Source: Haliscomenobacter sp.
Lineage (GTDB): Bacteria; Bacteroidota; Bacteroidia; Chitinophagales; Saprospiraceae
DNA length: 64,000 nt
Reading direction: 5' to 3'
Assembly: GCF_016718685.1 (NCBI RefSeq)
Contig: NZ_JADKCX010000018.1
Location: 30,696 to 94,695 of the forward strand
The position numbers and the translations under genes were made by a program. The notes beneath the pieces were generated by a model. The model did no database searches and was not told the DNA's origin. It was given only the letters and a program-made list of their open reading frames with translations. Positions 53,326 to 61,880 of the stretch are shown in pieces. Each line of letters opens with the position of its first letter. Position 1 is the first letter of the stretch.

Positions 53326-53897
53326 GGCTGCGTGCCGTACATTTTCCCCTGCCGGGTCATTTTGATCAAATAGTCCATGCGCTTTTGTTTCTCAGCATTC
53401 CGGCTCTCGCCTTTAATTTCATCGATCCAGTATACTTTCAGGCGTTTGTAATGGTGTGGGAAGGCTTGAAAGTTCTCCCATACCATAGGATCCTGCTGTA
53501 GCTGGGCGGTGATCCATTCGGGAACGATTAGAGGATCGTCGATGGAACCAATTTGCCCGGCAATGGGGGCAATCCCGGCTGGGGTCATCAGCCCCAGTTG
53601 CTGGAGCTTCCAAATGCGCTGGCGGTTGAGTTCGGAAAGGAAGGTTTTTTTCTTGCGTGGGGTGATGCGTTGTACGGCACTTTCTTCGTCGTATTTTTTT
53701 ACCACCCCGTCAATCCAGCCAAAACAGAGGCATTCTTCTACCATGTCGTCGTAGGCGATAGAGGGTTTGCCGGTGGCCTTGCGGTAGGTTTGAAGCCAAA
53801 CTTCAGTTTTGCCGCTGTTGTGGTGGGTTTGCAACCACGCTCGCCATTCCTGTCTATTTTGAGGGTAAACCACCTCGGTAATTTCCATGATTGCCAT
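53313..53897 (-). CDS. YdeI/OmpD-associated family protein
   Basis: A 194-residue soluble protein. The conserved YdeI core is clear: YPQNRQEWRAWLQTHHNSGK, then VEECLCFGWIDGVVKKYDEE, and ITPRKKKTFLSELNRQRIWK, the most conserved stretch of the family. The C-terminal region (FPHHYKRLKVYWIDEIKGES) is the second helical domain. YdeI-like proteins are linked to stress or antimicrobial-peptide tolerance in enterobacteria, but the biochemical role is unknown. It starts 10 nt downstream of the PLP decarboxylase stop and may be cotranscribed with it. Confidence 0.87.
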   Translation of the reverse strand: MAIMEITEVVYPQNRQEWRAWLQTHHNSGKTEVWLQTYRKATGKPSIAYDDMVEECLCFGWIDGVVKKYDEESAVQRITPRKKKTFLSELNRQRIWKLQQLGLMTPAGIAPIAGQIGSIDDPLIVPEWITAQLQQDPMVWENFQAFPHHYKRLKVYWIDEIKGESRNAEKQKRMDYLIKMTRQGKMYGTQPLKS

Positions 53898-53907
53898 ATG
53901 CCGAAAA

Positions 53908-55314
53908 TTATTGATGGTTGAGGATACTTTCCATTTCCAAAAAAGCCATTTCCACGTCCGCTTCCTGAGTGCGCCAATTGACCATAGCGGCCCGAATGGC
54001 GGATTGACCTAGGTAAACAGTTGGTGTCATGTACACATTGCCGTTGGCGACCAATTGGCTCAAAAATTGGCTCACTTCCGCTTGAGGCCGGTCTTTGAGG
54101 GTGAAACACACACAATTGAGCCGAACCGGGGCCAGTAACTTGAAGTGTGTGGAATTTTCAATCAATTCGCCCAACAAACGGGCATTTGTTACATTGCGTT
54201 CCACAATGTCCCGATAGCCCTCGCGGCCATAAGCCATTAGGGTCATCCAGGCCGGAAGTGCGCGCATGCGCCGAGAGTTTTCCGGCAAAAAATTGAGAAA
54301 ATTGAAATTTGCTTTGGGATCACCCAAGTATGCCGCGTTGGCATTTTGGAAGGTATTGAGCTGCAAGCCGAGGTGTTTTTCATGCACCAGCGCTACCGCG
54401 CTGTCGTAGGGGACATTGAGCCATTTGTGGAGGTCTACCGCAATGCTATCGGCTTGTTCCCAACCCTGAATGAGGGGCGCAAACTGAGGTGAACAGGCCA
54501 CAAAGCCGCCAAAAGCAGCATCGATGTGCCACCAAAAATTGTATTTCTTCTTCAGCGCAGCGATGGCCTGCATGTCGTCAAAATCTACCGTGTTGACCGT
54601 ACCTCCACTGGCGCAGACGATGCAGGGTTGGCCATTGAGGGCGATCAATTTGGCTTCAAGATCCCTGGTGTCCATGGCTTCCCGATTGTCGGGCAACAAA
54701 TTTACTTTGATCAGGCTATTGCGGCCTAGGCCCAGCATGGCCAGGTCTTTGTACACACAGGAATGCGGTTGAGCGGCTAAAACTTTTAGATCTTTGAGGG
54801 CAAAAACACCTTCCTCGGCGATATCGACGCCCAATTGCTCTCCATACCACTGCCGTGCTACAGCCAGGCAAGTGAAATTGCTCATGGTTGCCCCAGTCAC
54901 AAAACCGCCGAAAAAGGACTCGGGCAGACCAAAAAGTTCGCGCAGCAGTTTGATGGCTTCAAATTCCACCACGGCGGATACATCCCCGGTTTGGCTGGCA
55001 CTTTGGGTGTTTTGATCGTACAGACTGGTCAACCAATCGCCTGCCAATGCGGCAGGGGTAGCGCCTCCGGTTACAAATCCCCAATACCGGGGGCCAGTGG
55101 AAGCCACCATCAAAGGGGCGAAACGTTGTTGGAAAACTTCAAGTGCCGCCAGGGCGCCAGCACCCGCGGTAGGTAGGGTAGAAGGCTCCAACCGGGGTGG
55201 CGGCACAGCCGTGGGCCATTCATCAATGTTTTGTAGGTAAACTTCCGCGCGGTGTTTTACCGCTTCCAATATTTGGGAATAGGAGTCGATCTCCCGATTG
55301 AGCCAATTGTTCAT
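53908..55314 (-). CDS. PLP-dependent group II decarboxylase-like protein
   Basis: About 468 residues from MNNWLNREIDSYSQILEAV (55314); the frame is open to 55377 but overlaps the next gene's end. The fold type I decarboxylase features are present: GFVTGGATPAALAGDWL, a phosphate-binding stretch VTGATMSNFTCLAVARQW, IDAAFGGF with the PLP-contacting Asp, and the Schiff-base Lys K297 in DLHKWLNVPYDSAVALVH. It resembles aromatic-L-amino-acid/glutamate decarboxylase relatives (PF00282). The amino-acid substrate cannot be told. Confidence 0.88.
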   Translation of the reverse strand: MNNWLNREIDSYSQILEAVKHRAEVYLQNIDEWPTAVPPPRLEPSTLPTAGAGALAALEVFQQRFAPLMVASTGPRYWGFVTGGATPAALAGDWLTSLYDQNTQSASQTGDVSAVVEFEAIKLLRELFGLPESFFGGFVTGATMSNFTCLAVARQWYGEQLGVDIAEEGVFALKDLKVLAAQPHSCVYKDLAMLGLGRNSLIKVNLLPDNREAMDTRDLEAKLIALNGQPCIVCASGGTVNTVDFDDMQAIAALKKKYNFWWHIDAAFGGFVACSPQFAPLIQGWEQADSIAVDLHKWLNVPYDSAVALVHEKHLGLQLNTFQNANAAYLGDPKANFNFLNFLPENSRRMRALPAWMTLMAYGREGYRDIVERNVTNARLLGELIENSTHFKLLAPVRLNCVCFTLKDRPQAEVSQFLSQLVANGNVYMTPTVYLGQSAIRAAMVNWRTQEADVEMAFLEMESILNHQ

Positions 55315-55348
55315 AAGGTGATGGTAAAGGATCAGGATTGGGAAATGC

Positions 55349-55936
55349 TCAGCGTTTTTCGAGAACCATCGCGTCAATGCCCTTGCTTTTTAAGGCGCTG
55401 ACCAATGTCTTGGCTTCGCTGGCGTTGTTAAAACGGTTGACGAGTACTGTGGCATAGGCTCCGCGATTGAATTTTTCAACCCGGGCGCTGCTGTACCCTA
55501 GTTTTTGAACCCGCTTCAGTTGTTTTTGGGCACTGCTGGTTTGTTCAAAAGAACCAGCAATGACCATGTACTTCCCACTGGATGAAGCCAAAGGGGCAGT
55601 TTCCACTTCCGCTGTTGCTGCGTTGTCTCTGCTTGGTGTAACTTGAGGCTTTACGGGAGTAGGTTTTGGCTTTACTTCTTCCACGACAGCGGTTTCAGCA
55701 GTTTGGTTGTTTTCAACTACTGCTCCTTCAGCGGGTTGGTCGATGGTGTTGTCTTCTGCTGGATAACCAGCGGTATCATTAGCCGCAGTTTGGGTCGTAT
55801 CCACATAGGGCTTTTCCGTAGTTGGCTTTGGAGTATTGGCTTCGTGGGGTAGGTTCACATAGCGGTAAACCAAATAAATCAGGGCCGCAATACAAACTGC
55901 GACGATGCCAATGGTAAGGTAATCAAGTCTGGACAT
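55349..55936 (-). CDS. SPOR-domain membrane protein
   Basis: About 195 residues from MSRLDYLTIGIVAVCIAALI (55936), which provides a single membrane anchor (residues 6-25). A long low-complexity Pro/Thr/Glu/Val linker crosses the periplasm (residues 30-120). The C-terminal SPOR domain (GKYMVIAGSFEQTSSAQKQL ... ATVLVNRFNNASEAKTLVSA) binds denuded septal peptidoglycan in known proteins. Hence a role at the division site is likely. The frame extends upstream to 56056, but that part overlaps the MBL gene and has no signal character. Confidence 0.88.
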   Translation of the reverse strand: MSRLDYLTIGIVAVCIAALIYLVYRYVNLPHEANTPKPTTEKPYVDTTQTAANDTAGYPAEDNTIDQPAEGAVVENNQTAETAVVEEVKPKPTPVKPQVTPSRDNAATAEVETAPLASSSGKYMVIAGSFEQTSSAQKQLKRVQKLGYSSARVEKFNRGAYATVLVNRFNNASEAKTLVSALKSKGIDAMVLEKR

Positions 55937-56009
55937 GGAGGTGTTTGTTTTTGGTTTTCGCAAGAAAGATAAGCAACTATTTGAAACCACGAATTCATTC
56001 GTGGGCTGA

Positions 56010-56786
56010 TCAAGGTAACGGAATCCGGATTTGTAATCCGTCGTACCCCAATTCAACGCCAGCGGGTAAGGTTTTATTGATCTCGGCGTGTTTTCCCATG
56101 CGGTGGCTCATGTGGGTCAAATAGCTATGTTGGGGTTTTAGTTGATGAATCAGGTCTAGTGCCTCGTTCAGATTCAGGTGTGAATAATGTTCGGTATGGT
56201 GTAGGGCATTGATGACCAAGGTGTGCAGGTTTTGCAGCTTGTGTATTTCTGTTGCTTCAATGTGGTGAACGTCGGTTAAATAAGCAAAATCACCTACCCG
56301 AAACCCCAAAATAGGCAGTTTGCCATGCATCAATTCGACGGGTAAAAAAGACAAACCTTTGATGCTGAAAACGGTATTTTTATCAATCGTAATCAAACTC
56401 ACCATGGGCGCACCCGGGTAGCGTTTGTCTCCTTCGGCAAAAACGTAGGCAAAGCGCGTTTTGAGCTCTTTTTGTACTTTTTCTGTAGCAAAAACGGGCA
56501 TTTCCCCGCCTTGTTTGAAATTAAAGGGGCGCACATCATCCAGGCCTACCACATGGTCATTGTGTTCGTGTGTCATCAGGATGGCATCCAGGTGTTGGGT
56601 ACCTGCGGCCAGCATTTGTTGCCTGAAATCAGGTCCACAATCAAAAGCCACGGTGGTATCCCCCCAACTCAGTAAGGCCGCAGTGCGCAGCCGTTTGTCG
56701 CGGAGATCGGTTGATTGGCATACTTCGCAGTCACAGCCTAAAACCGGAACCCCCTGAGAGGTGCCCGTGCCGGTGAGGGTTACAAT
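56010..56786 (-). CDS. MBL-fold metallo-hydrolase (PhnP-like), apparent ATT start
   Basis: The reading from GTG 56651 lacks the conserved N-terminus. The same frame stays open upstream and encodes VTLTGTGTSQGVPVLGCDCE, VCQSTDLRDKRLRTAALL, exactly the PhnP-type opening with its CxCxxC cluster. The only sensible start is ATT at 56786-56784, sharing one base with the TGA of the upstream gene (TGATT). The zinc motif is LMTHEHNDHVVGLDD; later ligands are in LTDVHHIEAT and LTHMSHRMGKH. The protein would be 258 residues, as usual. It is probably a cyclic-phosphate phosphodiesterase or related hydrolase; no phn genes are nearby. Confidence 0.82.
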   Translation of the reverse strand: MVTLTGTGTSQGVPVLGCDCEVCQSTDLRDKRLRTAALLSWGDTTVAFDCGPDFRQQMLAAGTQHLDAILMTHEHNDHVVGLDDVRPFNFKQGGEMPVFATEKVQKELKTRFAYVFAEGDKRYPGAPMVSLITIDKNTVFSIKGLSFLPVELMHGKLPILGFRVGDFAYLTDVHHIEATEIHKLQNLHTLVINALHHTEHYSHLNLNEALDLIHQLKPQHSYLTHMSHRMGKHAEINKTLPAGVELGYDGLQIRIPLP

Positions 56787-57082
56787 CAGTTCGATGGCTC
56801 TTCTTCGTTTTCGTCGGTTAATGAATTGTTGCGGATACCTTTGAGTAACTTGATCGATTTTTCACTGAGTTTTTCCTCGGTGTAGTCAATTACCCCCAAT
56901 ACTTCCAGTAACACATTGATGCGCGATTCGGTGTCAAAAAATTTGTTGACCACCGCGACTTTTCGATTTTCGACAATACAATAACCCGATTGGAAGGAAC
57001 CTTTTTCATAACGTACGGTATAGTCCAATTCCGAGAAGAGGGTTTCTAATTTTTTCAAAAAATGCGTCGTGTATTTGACCAT
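56786..57082 (-). CDS. Conserved small protein of unknown function
   Basis: A 98-residue protein: MVKYTTHFLKKLETLFSELD, then VRYEKGSFQSGYCIVENRKV and AVVNKFFDTESRINVLLEVL, ending acidic (TDENEEEPSN). It has an alpha-beta pattern, no signal peptide or membrane helix. It resembles short conserved Bacteroidota proteins with no assigned role. Its stop codon overlaps the presumed start of the MBL hydrolase, indicating a translationally coupled pair. Confidence 0.75.
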   Translation of the reverse strand: MVKYTTHFLKKLETLFSELDYTVRYEKGSFQSGYCIVENRKVAVVNKFFDTESRINVLLEVLGVIDYTEEKLSEKSIKLLKGIRNNSLTDENEEEPSN

Positions 57083-57186
57083 GTTGCGTGAAAAATAAAT
57101 TATTATATGGCGAATTTAGTAACGTGTGCGTAATAAGTCCTTCATTTGGAACGCTTATTTTTACACAAGTGTTTAAGCAGCTGTTT

Positions 57187-57777
57187 ATGCGAAGAATATT
57201 CCTTTTGATTTTAGTCGGCCTAATGTTGAGCAGTAGCGTTTTTCTTGCTGCGCAAAACCGTTTTGTGGCCAGTGCAGTTGCGGGCTTGAATTTATCCCAA
57301 ATCGACGGCGATTTGTTGACCGGGTTTGATCAGCCGGGCCTGCATGCGGGGATGCACGTGAGTGCCATTTTGAGCGATCGTTGGGAATTGGGTGTAGAAC
57401 TGCTGTACAACCAACAAGGAAGCCAGCGCAATTTGTACTCCAACTCCCAGTCGATTTACGAAAGTATCCGCCTTAATGTGGTAGAAGCGCCAGTGCAAAT
57501 TTTGTTCAACGAATGGAAATTCCAGTTGGGGGCAGGCCTTTCTTACGCCCGTATCATCAACGCCAAAGTGATTGATGTGAGTGGTGCCGACATCACCCTC
57601 CAACAAGGTTTTCGGGACGACCTGATCAATGTTGTACTTGGTGGTACCTTCAATTTCAGCGAACGCTGGGCACTCAATGTGCGTTGGAGTCGCTCGCTGA
57701 ACAACCTTCGGGCAAATAAAGCGGACGGGCTGTTCATCTCGCGCACGCTTGGCATCCGGGGGATCTATTATTTTTAA
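57187..57777 (+). CDS. Outer membrane beta-barrel protein (PorT-like)
   Basis: About 196 residues from MRRIFLLILVGLMLSSSVFL (57187), a signal peptide cleaved after LAAQ; the frame opens at 57088. The mature protein shows alternating strands (VASAVAGLNLSQIDGDLLTG; WELGVELLYNQQGSQRN; KFQLGAGLSYARIINAKVID; WALNVRWSRSLNNL) and a terminal aromatic strand (TLGIRGIYYF). This is the outer-membrane beta-barrel/PorT-like family common in Bacteroidota. No operon partner is clear. Function unknown. Confidence 0.78.
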   Translation: MRRIFLLILVGLMLSSSVFLAAQNRFVASAVAGLNLSQIDGDLLTGFDQPGLHAGMHVSAILSDRWELGVELLYNQQGSQRNLYSNSQSIYESIRLNVVEAPVQILFNEWKFQLGAGLSYARIINAKVIDVSGADITLQQGFRDDLINVVLGGTFNFSERWALNVRWSRSLNNLRANKADGLFISRTLGIRGIYYF

Positions 57778-57815
57778 TTGGTCGCTCGCAAGGGACGCCC
57801 CGACGGATGCTCCCA

Positions 57816-57852
57816 ACCCTAAAACATAAAACCCTAAAACATAAAACCCTAA
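57816..57852. repeat. Tandem repeat ACCCTAAAACATAAA
   Basis: Two full copies and one partial copy of the 15-nt unit ACCCTAAAACATAAA lie directly upstream of the Ppx/GppA start codon at 57859. The tract is A-rich and may serve as an unstructured leader. Confidence 0.7.
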
Positions 57853-57858
57853 AAAAAA

Positions 57859-58764
57859 ATGACCCTTGCAATCATCGATCTCGGCACCAACATTTTTCAC
57901 TTGCGCATCGTGAAGATGCAGGCAGATGGCTCTTTTCTGGAGTTATTCCGCCGCAGCCAGTTCATCAAATTGGCTGCGGATGGCATTGATACCATTGGCC
58001 CGGAACCCTTTCAGCGTGGCTTGGCCTGTATCCAGGAATACGCCCAAATTCTGCTTCAGCATCGGGTAGACCAAACCAGGGCCATTGGCACCGCAGCGAT
58101 GCGCACCGCCAGCAATGGACCAGCATTTATTCAAGCTGTAAAGGAAACAGCTGGTTTGGACATCACCCTGATCGATGGCGATCAGGAAGCGCATTACATC
58201 CATCGGGGCGTTGAGCAGGCCGTGCAGTTTGGGGCGGATAAACAACTGATCATGGACATTGGCGGCGGCAGTGTAGAGTTCATCATTGCTGATTTGGACG
58301 AGGTGTACTGGGCGCAAAGTTTTCCGGTAGGTATGGCCGTTTTGTACCGAAATTTTCACCAAAATGACCCCATTCTTCCGTCAGAAATTGCAGAATTAAG
58401 GGCATTTCTTTCCAGACAATTGACTTCCCTTCAAGCAGCGTTAAATCAATTTGAGGTTACGGACCTGGTAGGTACCAGAGGTACTTTTGATGTGTTGGTA
58501 GCCCAATTCAGCACGACCAAACAAGGGCCCCATTGCTCCATTTTACCCATTGAACAACTGCCCTCATTTTTTTCCAAAGTGACTCAGGCGAGTCAAGTAG
58601 AACGGAGCATGATGCCCGAAATCCCCGCCGACCGGATCGACATGATTGTTGTAGGCATGCTCCTGATTCAATTTGTGCTGGAGTTGACGGGGGTGCCACG
58701 CATTTTGGTTTCCGATTTTGATGTTAAGGAAGGTGTACTTGCTGAAATGGCTCAACAAGCCTAA
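57859..58764 (+). CDS. Ppx/GppA family exopolyphosphatase-like protein
   Basis: A 301-residue phosphatase of the actin-like ATPase fold. The N-terminal phosphate motif is LAIIDLGTNIFHLRIVKMQ (usual form IDLGTNTFHLL) and the second is MDIGGGSVEFIIADLD. GTAAMRTASNGPAFIQAV is the conserved middle motif and LIDGDQEAHYIHRGV follows. It is the short Ppx/GppA form lacking the C-terminal HD domain. It acts on polyphosphate or pppGpp. Its TAA stop overlaps the stop of the convergent AraC-type gene. Confidence 0.9.
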   Translation: MTLAIIDLGTNIFHLRIVKMQADGSFLELFRRSQFIKLAADGIDTIGPEPFQRGLACIQEYAQILLQHRVDQTRAIGTAAMRTASNGPAFIQAVKETAGLDITLIDGDQEAHYIHRGVEQAVQFGADKQLIMDIGGGSVEFIIADLDEVYWAQSFPVGMAVLYRNFHQNDPILPSEIAELRAFLSRQLTSLQAALNQFEVTDLVGTRGTFDVLVAQFSTTKQGPHCSILPIEQLPSFFSKVTQASQVERSMMPEIPADRIDMIVVGMLLIQFVLELTGVPRILVSDFDVKEGVLAEMAQQA

Positions 58765-59321
58765 ATGTTTTGAATGGTAATTCTTCTTTTTTCTTTTAAT
58801 GCTTTAAAATGTGAGGGCGTTAATCCGGTTGCTTTTTTGAATTGCGCAGATAAATGGGCAACGCTGCTGTAATGCAGCATGTAGGCAATTTCAGAAAAGG
58901 TGTGTTCTCCGAAGATGATCAACTCTTTGATCCGTTCAATTTTTAATGCGATAATGTATTGTTCAATGGTGGTGGCTTCAACCTCGGAAAAGAAATTAGC
59001 CAGGTAAGTATAGCTGTTGTTCAATTCTTCGCTTAGTAAAGCCGAAAACTTAATGTTGGGTTTTTCTTCTGAATTGTACACATAGTCTATCATGACTTTT
59101 CTGATTTTCTCAATCAATACACCTTGTTTTTTTTCCAACAATTCTAATCCGACTTTTTTAATTTTGTTATTCAGCTCCCTTTTTTCATCATCAGAAACAT
59201 CTTCCTTGGTTTCTATTTCACCTAATTCTACTTTTATAGGCGATATATCAAGTTCTTCTAAAGCTTCTCTAACAACCGCTTTGCAACTTTCGCAAGCCAT
59301 ATTTTTTATATAGATTTTCAT
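58761..59321 (-). CDS. AraC-type regulator with N-terminal HMA-like segment
   Basis: About 186 residues from MKIYIKNMACESCKAVVREA (59321). The N-terminus has the MxCxxC form of heavy-metal-associated domains (M8-A-C10-E-S-C13), followed by VELGEIETKEDVSDDEKREL, a middle helical part and a C-terminal AraC DNA-binding domain with two HTH motifs (EQYIIALKIERIKELIIFGE; EIAYMLHYSSVAHLSAQFKK ATGLTPSHFK in two parts). Metal- or redox-responsive control is inferred from the Cys pair. The gene is visibly more A+T-rich than its neighbours. No metal transporter lies beside it. The frame opens at 59432. Confidence 0.85.
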   Translation of the reverse strand: MKIYIKNMACESCKAVVREALEELDISPIKVELGEIETKEDVSDDEKRELNNKIKKVGLELLEKKQGVLIEKIRKVMIDYVYNSEEKPNIKFSALLSEELNNSYTYLANFFSEVEATTIEQYIIALKIERIKELIIFGEHTFSEIAYMLHYSSVAHLSAQFKKATGLTPSHFKALKEKRRITIQNI

Positions 59322-59510
59322 AAACTCTTTTTTCGTTTGATGAATTAAAGCGTATGCACTCGACGCTCGGGTAATGATTGTTTTGTCCGCCCATGTTGCT
59401 AAGTCATTGTTTTTACAGTTTGTTTCTTGCAAAAAAGCTCGGTTTTGACAAGTTCCGAAAAATAATGAAGTGAAGTGAAGTTTATTTCAGCGCTGCGCAA
59501 AGCCGGGCTG

Positions 59511-59990
59511 TTACAACCCCTCCTCTAACAATCTTGTCAGCACGATCATGTGCTTTGCACGAATGCCATTTTCATGAATTGGCTCAGGGTAGTTGTCGAT
59601 AAAGAAGTCTTTTTTGATCTCATTCATTTCAAAGCCTAGTTTCTGATACAGATACAACTGGCCTACGCTTGAATTTGCAGTCCCAATACAGATGGACTTG
59701 TATCCTTTTTGAATGGAAAATTGAATGGCATTTTCTATCAAATATTTCCCAACGCCTTGTCCTTGTAGTTCTGGTGTAACCGCAACATTTTTTATTTCAG
59801 TCATGATGTTGGTCAGCGGAGACAGCACAATTGCCCCGATGACTTTTTGGTCTTTTTCCGCGACAAAGACTTTGGATGTAGCCAGATAAGCTTCAATGAT
59901 TGCTTTTGAAGGGTCGGCAAGCAACAGTAAATCGTAGGGTAGTTGTTCGTCCCCCCGGAGTTGTCTGAAAGTTAAATTTTGGATGTCCAA
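59511..59990 (-). CDS. GNAT family N-acetyltransferase
   Basis: A 159-residue acetyltransferase. The canonical layout is present: VFVAEKDQKVIGAIVLSPL, then IKNVAVTPELQGQGVGKYLI with the acetyl-CoA loop Q-G-Q-G-V-G, and SSVGQLYLYQKLGFEMNEIK. The last part, PIHENGIRAKHMIVLTRLL, matches the widespread ElaA/YjaB-like group whose substrates are unknown. It is preceded by the second copy of the 20-nt leader repeat (60005-60024). Confidence 0.9.
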   Translation of the reverse strand: MDIQNLTFRQLRGDEQLPYDLLLLADPSKAIIEAYLATSKVFVAEKDQKVIGAIVLSPLTNIMTEIKNVAVTPELQGQGVGKYLIENAIQFSIQKGYKSICIGTANSSVGQLYLYQKLGFEMNEIKKDFFIDNYPEPIHENGIRAKHMIVLTRLLEEGL

Positions 59991-60004
59991 AGTCCTTTTG
60001 TCTT

Positions 60005-60024
60005 TTTATTTCTTCATCGTGCCT
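60005..60024 (-). repeat. 20-nt duplicated leader sequence (copy 2)
   Basis: Identical on the minus strand to 52751-52770 (AGGCACGATGAAGAAATAAA). It begins at the stop codon of the 60024-61139 gene and ends 14 nt before the ATG of the GNAT gene. Confidence 0.55.
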
Positions 60025-61139
60025 TATAACTTCAGCGGTACTTTTTTCCCTGTTTTGACGGCCAAAAAGATCGCATCAATAATTTTGAGGTCTTTCAAAC
60101 CCTCTTCGCCGTCTACAGGTACGATAGGTTGTTTGCCCTCTAAAATGATCCCCGCCATTTCATCCATTTGCACGGTCTGGTGCGTAACATGCGGGTAGTT
60201 CAATTCCCCTTTATTGGTGCGCCCTTTGATGGGGCCATAACCGGTAGAGGGCAACAACTCTGCAAAACCTTTTTCGGCATTCAGGAAAAAGCGGTCAAGG
60301 TTGTTCATCGTGTAGGTCGACAGGCAGGAAGCCACCGCTCCACTGGGAAAACCGAGTTGGAACTGAATGGTCTCATCCACCCCTTTTTTGAATTTTTCGG
60401 GATTGGTCTTGGTTTCCTGGGCCGTCACCCAGATGGGTTCTTCGCCGATCATGTACCGAGCGCCATTGATCGCGTAAATGCCAATGTCCATCATGGCGCC
60501 GCCACCAGCCAGTTCTTTGTTGAGCCGCCATTGGGTGGGATTGCCGATGGTAAAGCCGCAAAGTCCCTGGAAAAATAAAACTTTACCCAGCTCCCCATCT
60601 TTTCTCATCCTGATGATTTCCAGGGTCTTGGGCTCAAAATGCATCCGGTAACCCACCAGCAGCTTGACATTGTTTTTTTTGCAGGCATCGATCATGGCCT
60701 GCCCATCTTTGGCATTGATCGACATGGGTTTTTCGCAGATGACATGTTTGCCGGCATTGGCCACCCGGATCGCCTGGTCTTTGTGCAGGGCATTGGGCGT
60801 AATGATGTACACTGCATCAATGTCGGGATTATCCTTGATCGCATCAAAAGTCTCGTAGTTGTAGCAATTTTTTTCCGGGATGTTGTATTTGCTCTGCCAG
60901 TCTTTTAGTTTGGAAGGGGTACCGCTGATGGCCGCCACCAATTTGGCTTTTTGGGAGGCTTGCATGGCGTCCGCAACCCGAGTGCCGTAACTGCCCAAGC
61001 CCATAATCGCTACGCGTAAAATGGGGCCTTCATAGGGTTGCTGATCGGCTTCATCAGTACTTGCCAAAATCAAATCTGGCAATTGAAAGGCGATTGCGGT
61101 TGCAGTGATTTTTTGCAAAAAGTTGCGACGTGAGTTCAT
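60024..61139 (-). CDS. Tat-exported Gfo/Idh/MocA family oxidoreductase (GFOR-like)
   Basis: A 371-residue enzyme starting MNSRRNFLQKITATAIAFQL, a twin-arginine signal. Rossmann motif VAIMGLGSYGTRVADAMQ; EKP in AGKHVICEKPMSINAKDGQA; LLVGYRMHFEPKTLEIIRM and MMDIGIYAINGARYM follow the glucose-fructose oxidoreductase pattern. It is a paralogue of the 19047-20147 protein, sharing GTPSK..W..KYNIPE and CYNYETFD. It likely acts in the periplasm with tightly bound NADP(H). Its substrate is unknown. Confidence 0.9.
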   Translation of the reverse strand: MNSRRNFLQKITATAIAFQLPDLILASTDEADQQPYEGPILRVAIMGLGSYGTRVADAMQASQKAKLVAAISGTPSKLKDWQSKYNIPEKNCYNYETFDAIKDNPDIDAVYIITPNALHKDQAIRVANAGKHVICEKPMSINAKDGQAMIDACKKNNVKLLVGYRMHFEPKTLEIIRMRKDGELGKVLFFQGLCGFTIGNPTQWRLNKELAGGGAMMDIGIYAINGARYMIGEEPIWVTAQETKTNPEKFKKGVDETIQFQLGFPSGAVASCLSTYTMNNLDRFFLNAEKGFAELLPSTGYGPIKGRTNKGELNYPHVTHQTVQMDEMAGIILEGKQPIVPVDGEEGLKDLKIIDAIFLAVKTGKKVPLKL

Positions 61140-61500
61140 GACAAAGAATTGTGTTGTGATTAAGCTGCTTGTTGAGTGGCATGAATGGATGCGACTGGAT
61201 CAACAAATTCGGTAGGTGTAATATCCTGCATTTTATTTAGATGGCCAAAATAATGGAGTATTTTTAATCTACAAGCGGCAAGAACAAGACGGAATGGGTG
61301 GGGTGAAATTCACCCTAAATCGGGCCATTTGCAGCAAAACAAAAAATTTTAGACATGCTCGTAGACCATAGCATATGCAATTGCAGCATTCCAAATGACT
61401 GCACAATCCCAGGTTCCTTCCAGACAAACGAATCGAGGGGACTTGGAATATAAACTGTATTCCTTGCCGGGAAAGAGCTGGCCACATCGGAACAAAACGC
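61140..61500. other. Gene-free interval, nothing recognised
   Basis: This 361-nt stretch holds only short overlapping frames with no protein character. A partly readable frame (CNCSIPNDCTIPG near 61378-61416) may be the broken N-terminal part of the small gene at 61501, but I cannot show it. No terminator or RNA gene was seen. Confidence 0.4.
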
Positions 61501-61860
61501 ATGTGGATACCGGGACGTTTTGGAAATAAAAACAGCAACGAAGTCCAAGAATATACATTTGGTGAGCTACAGTTCAGCGGGCGTCAAATTGGAATTTCAA
61601 ATGCCAAAATTTGTGTGATCAGCTTGATTGTATACAAATACGTTGTTGTAGCCAACTCTTGTAACAACACTTGGATCAGATTGCTTGAACACTCCAAAAG
61701 GCTCGTATGCATGAGAGAAGGACTGGTTGTGGAATATGAGATCGAGAGGCTGAACAAAAAGTCTATGATACTTTTGAAGATCAAAGAAATTGTCAATTAT
61801 GGAGAAGACGTGCCGGAGAGAATTGAATTGGAAAGGGTTGAAAGGAAGAGGAGGCAGTAG
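61501..61860 (+). CDS. Hypothetical small protein, N-terminus doubtful
   Basis: A 119-residue frame. The C-terminal half (LVVEYEIERLNKKSMILLKI, then YGEDVPERIELERVERKRR) reads like the last strands of lipocalin-like small exported proteins of Bacteroidota. The N-terminal half (MWIPGRFGNKNSN) does not look natural, and the upstream region suggests frameshifts. It could be a damaged gene or chance. No neighbour helps. Confidence 0.35.
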   Translation: MWIPGRFGNKNSNEVQEYTFGELQFSGRQIGISNAKICVISLIVYKYVVVANSCNNTWIRLLEHSKRLVCMREGLVVEYEIERLNKKSMILLKIKEIVNYGEDVPERIELERVERKRRQ

Positions 61861-61880
61861 TTGAACAAAGTGGCGAAATT

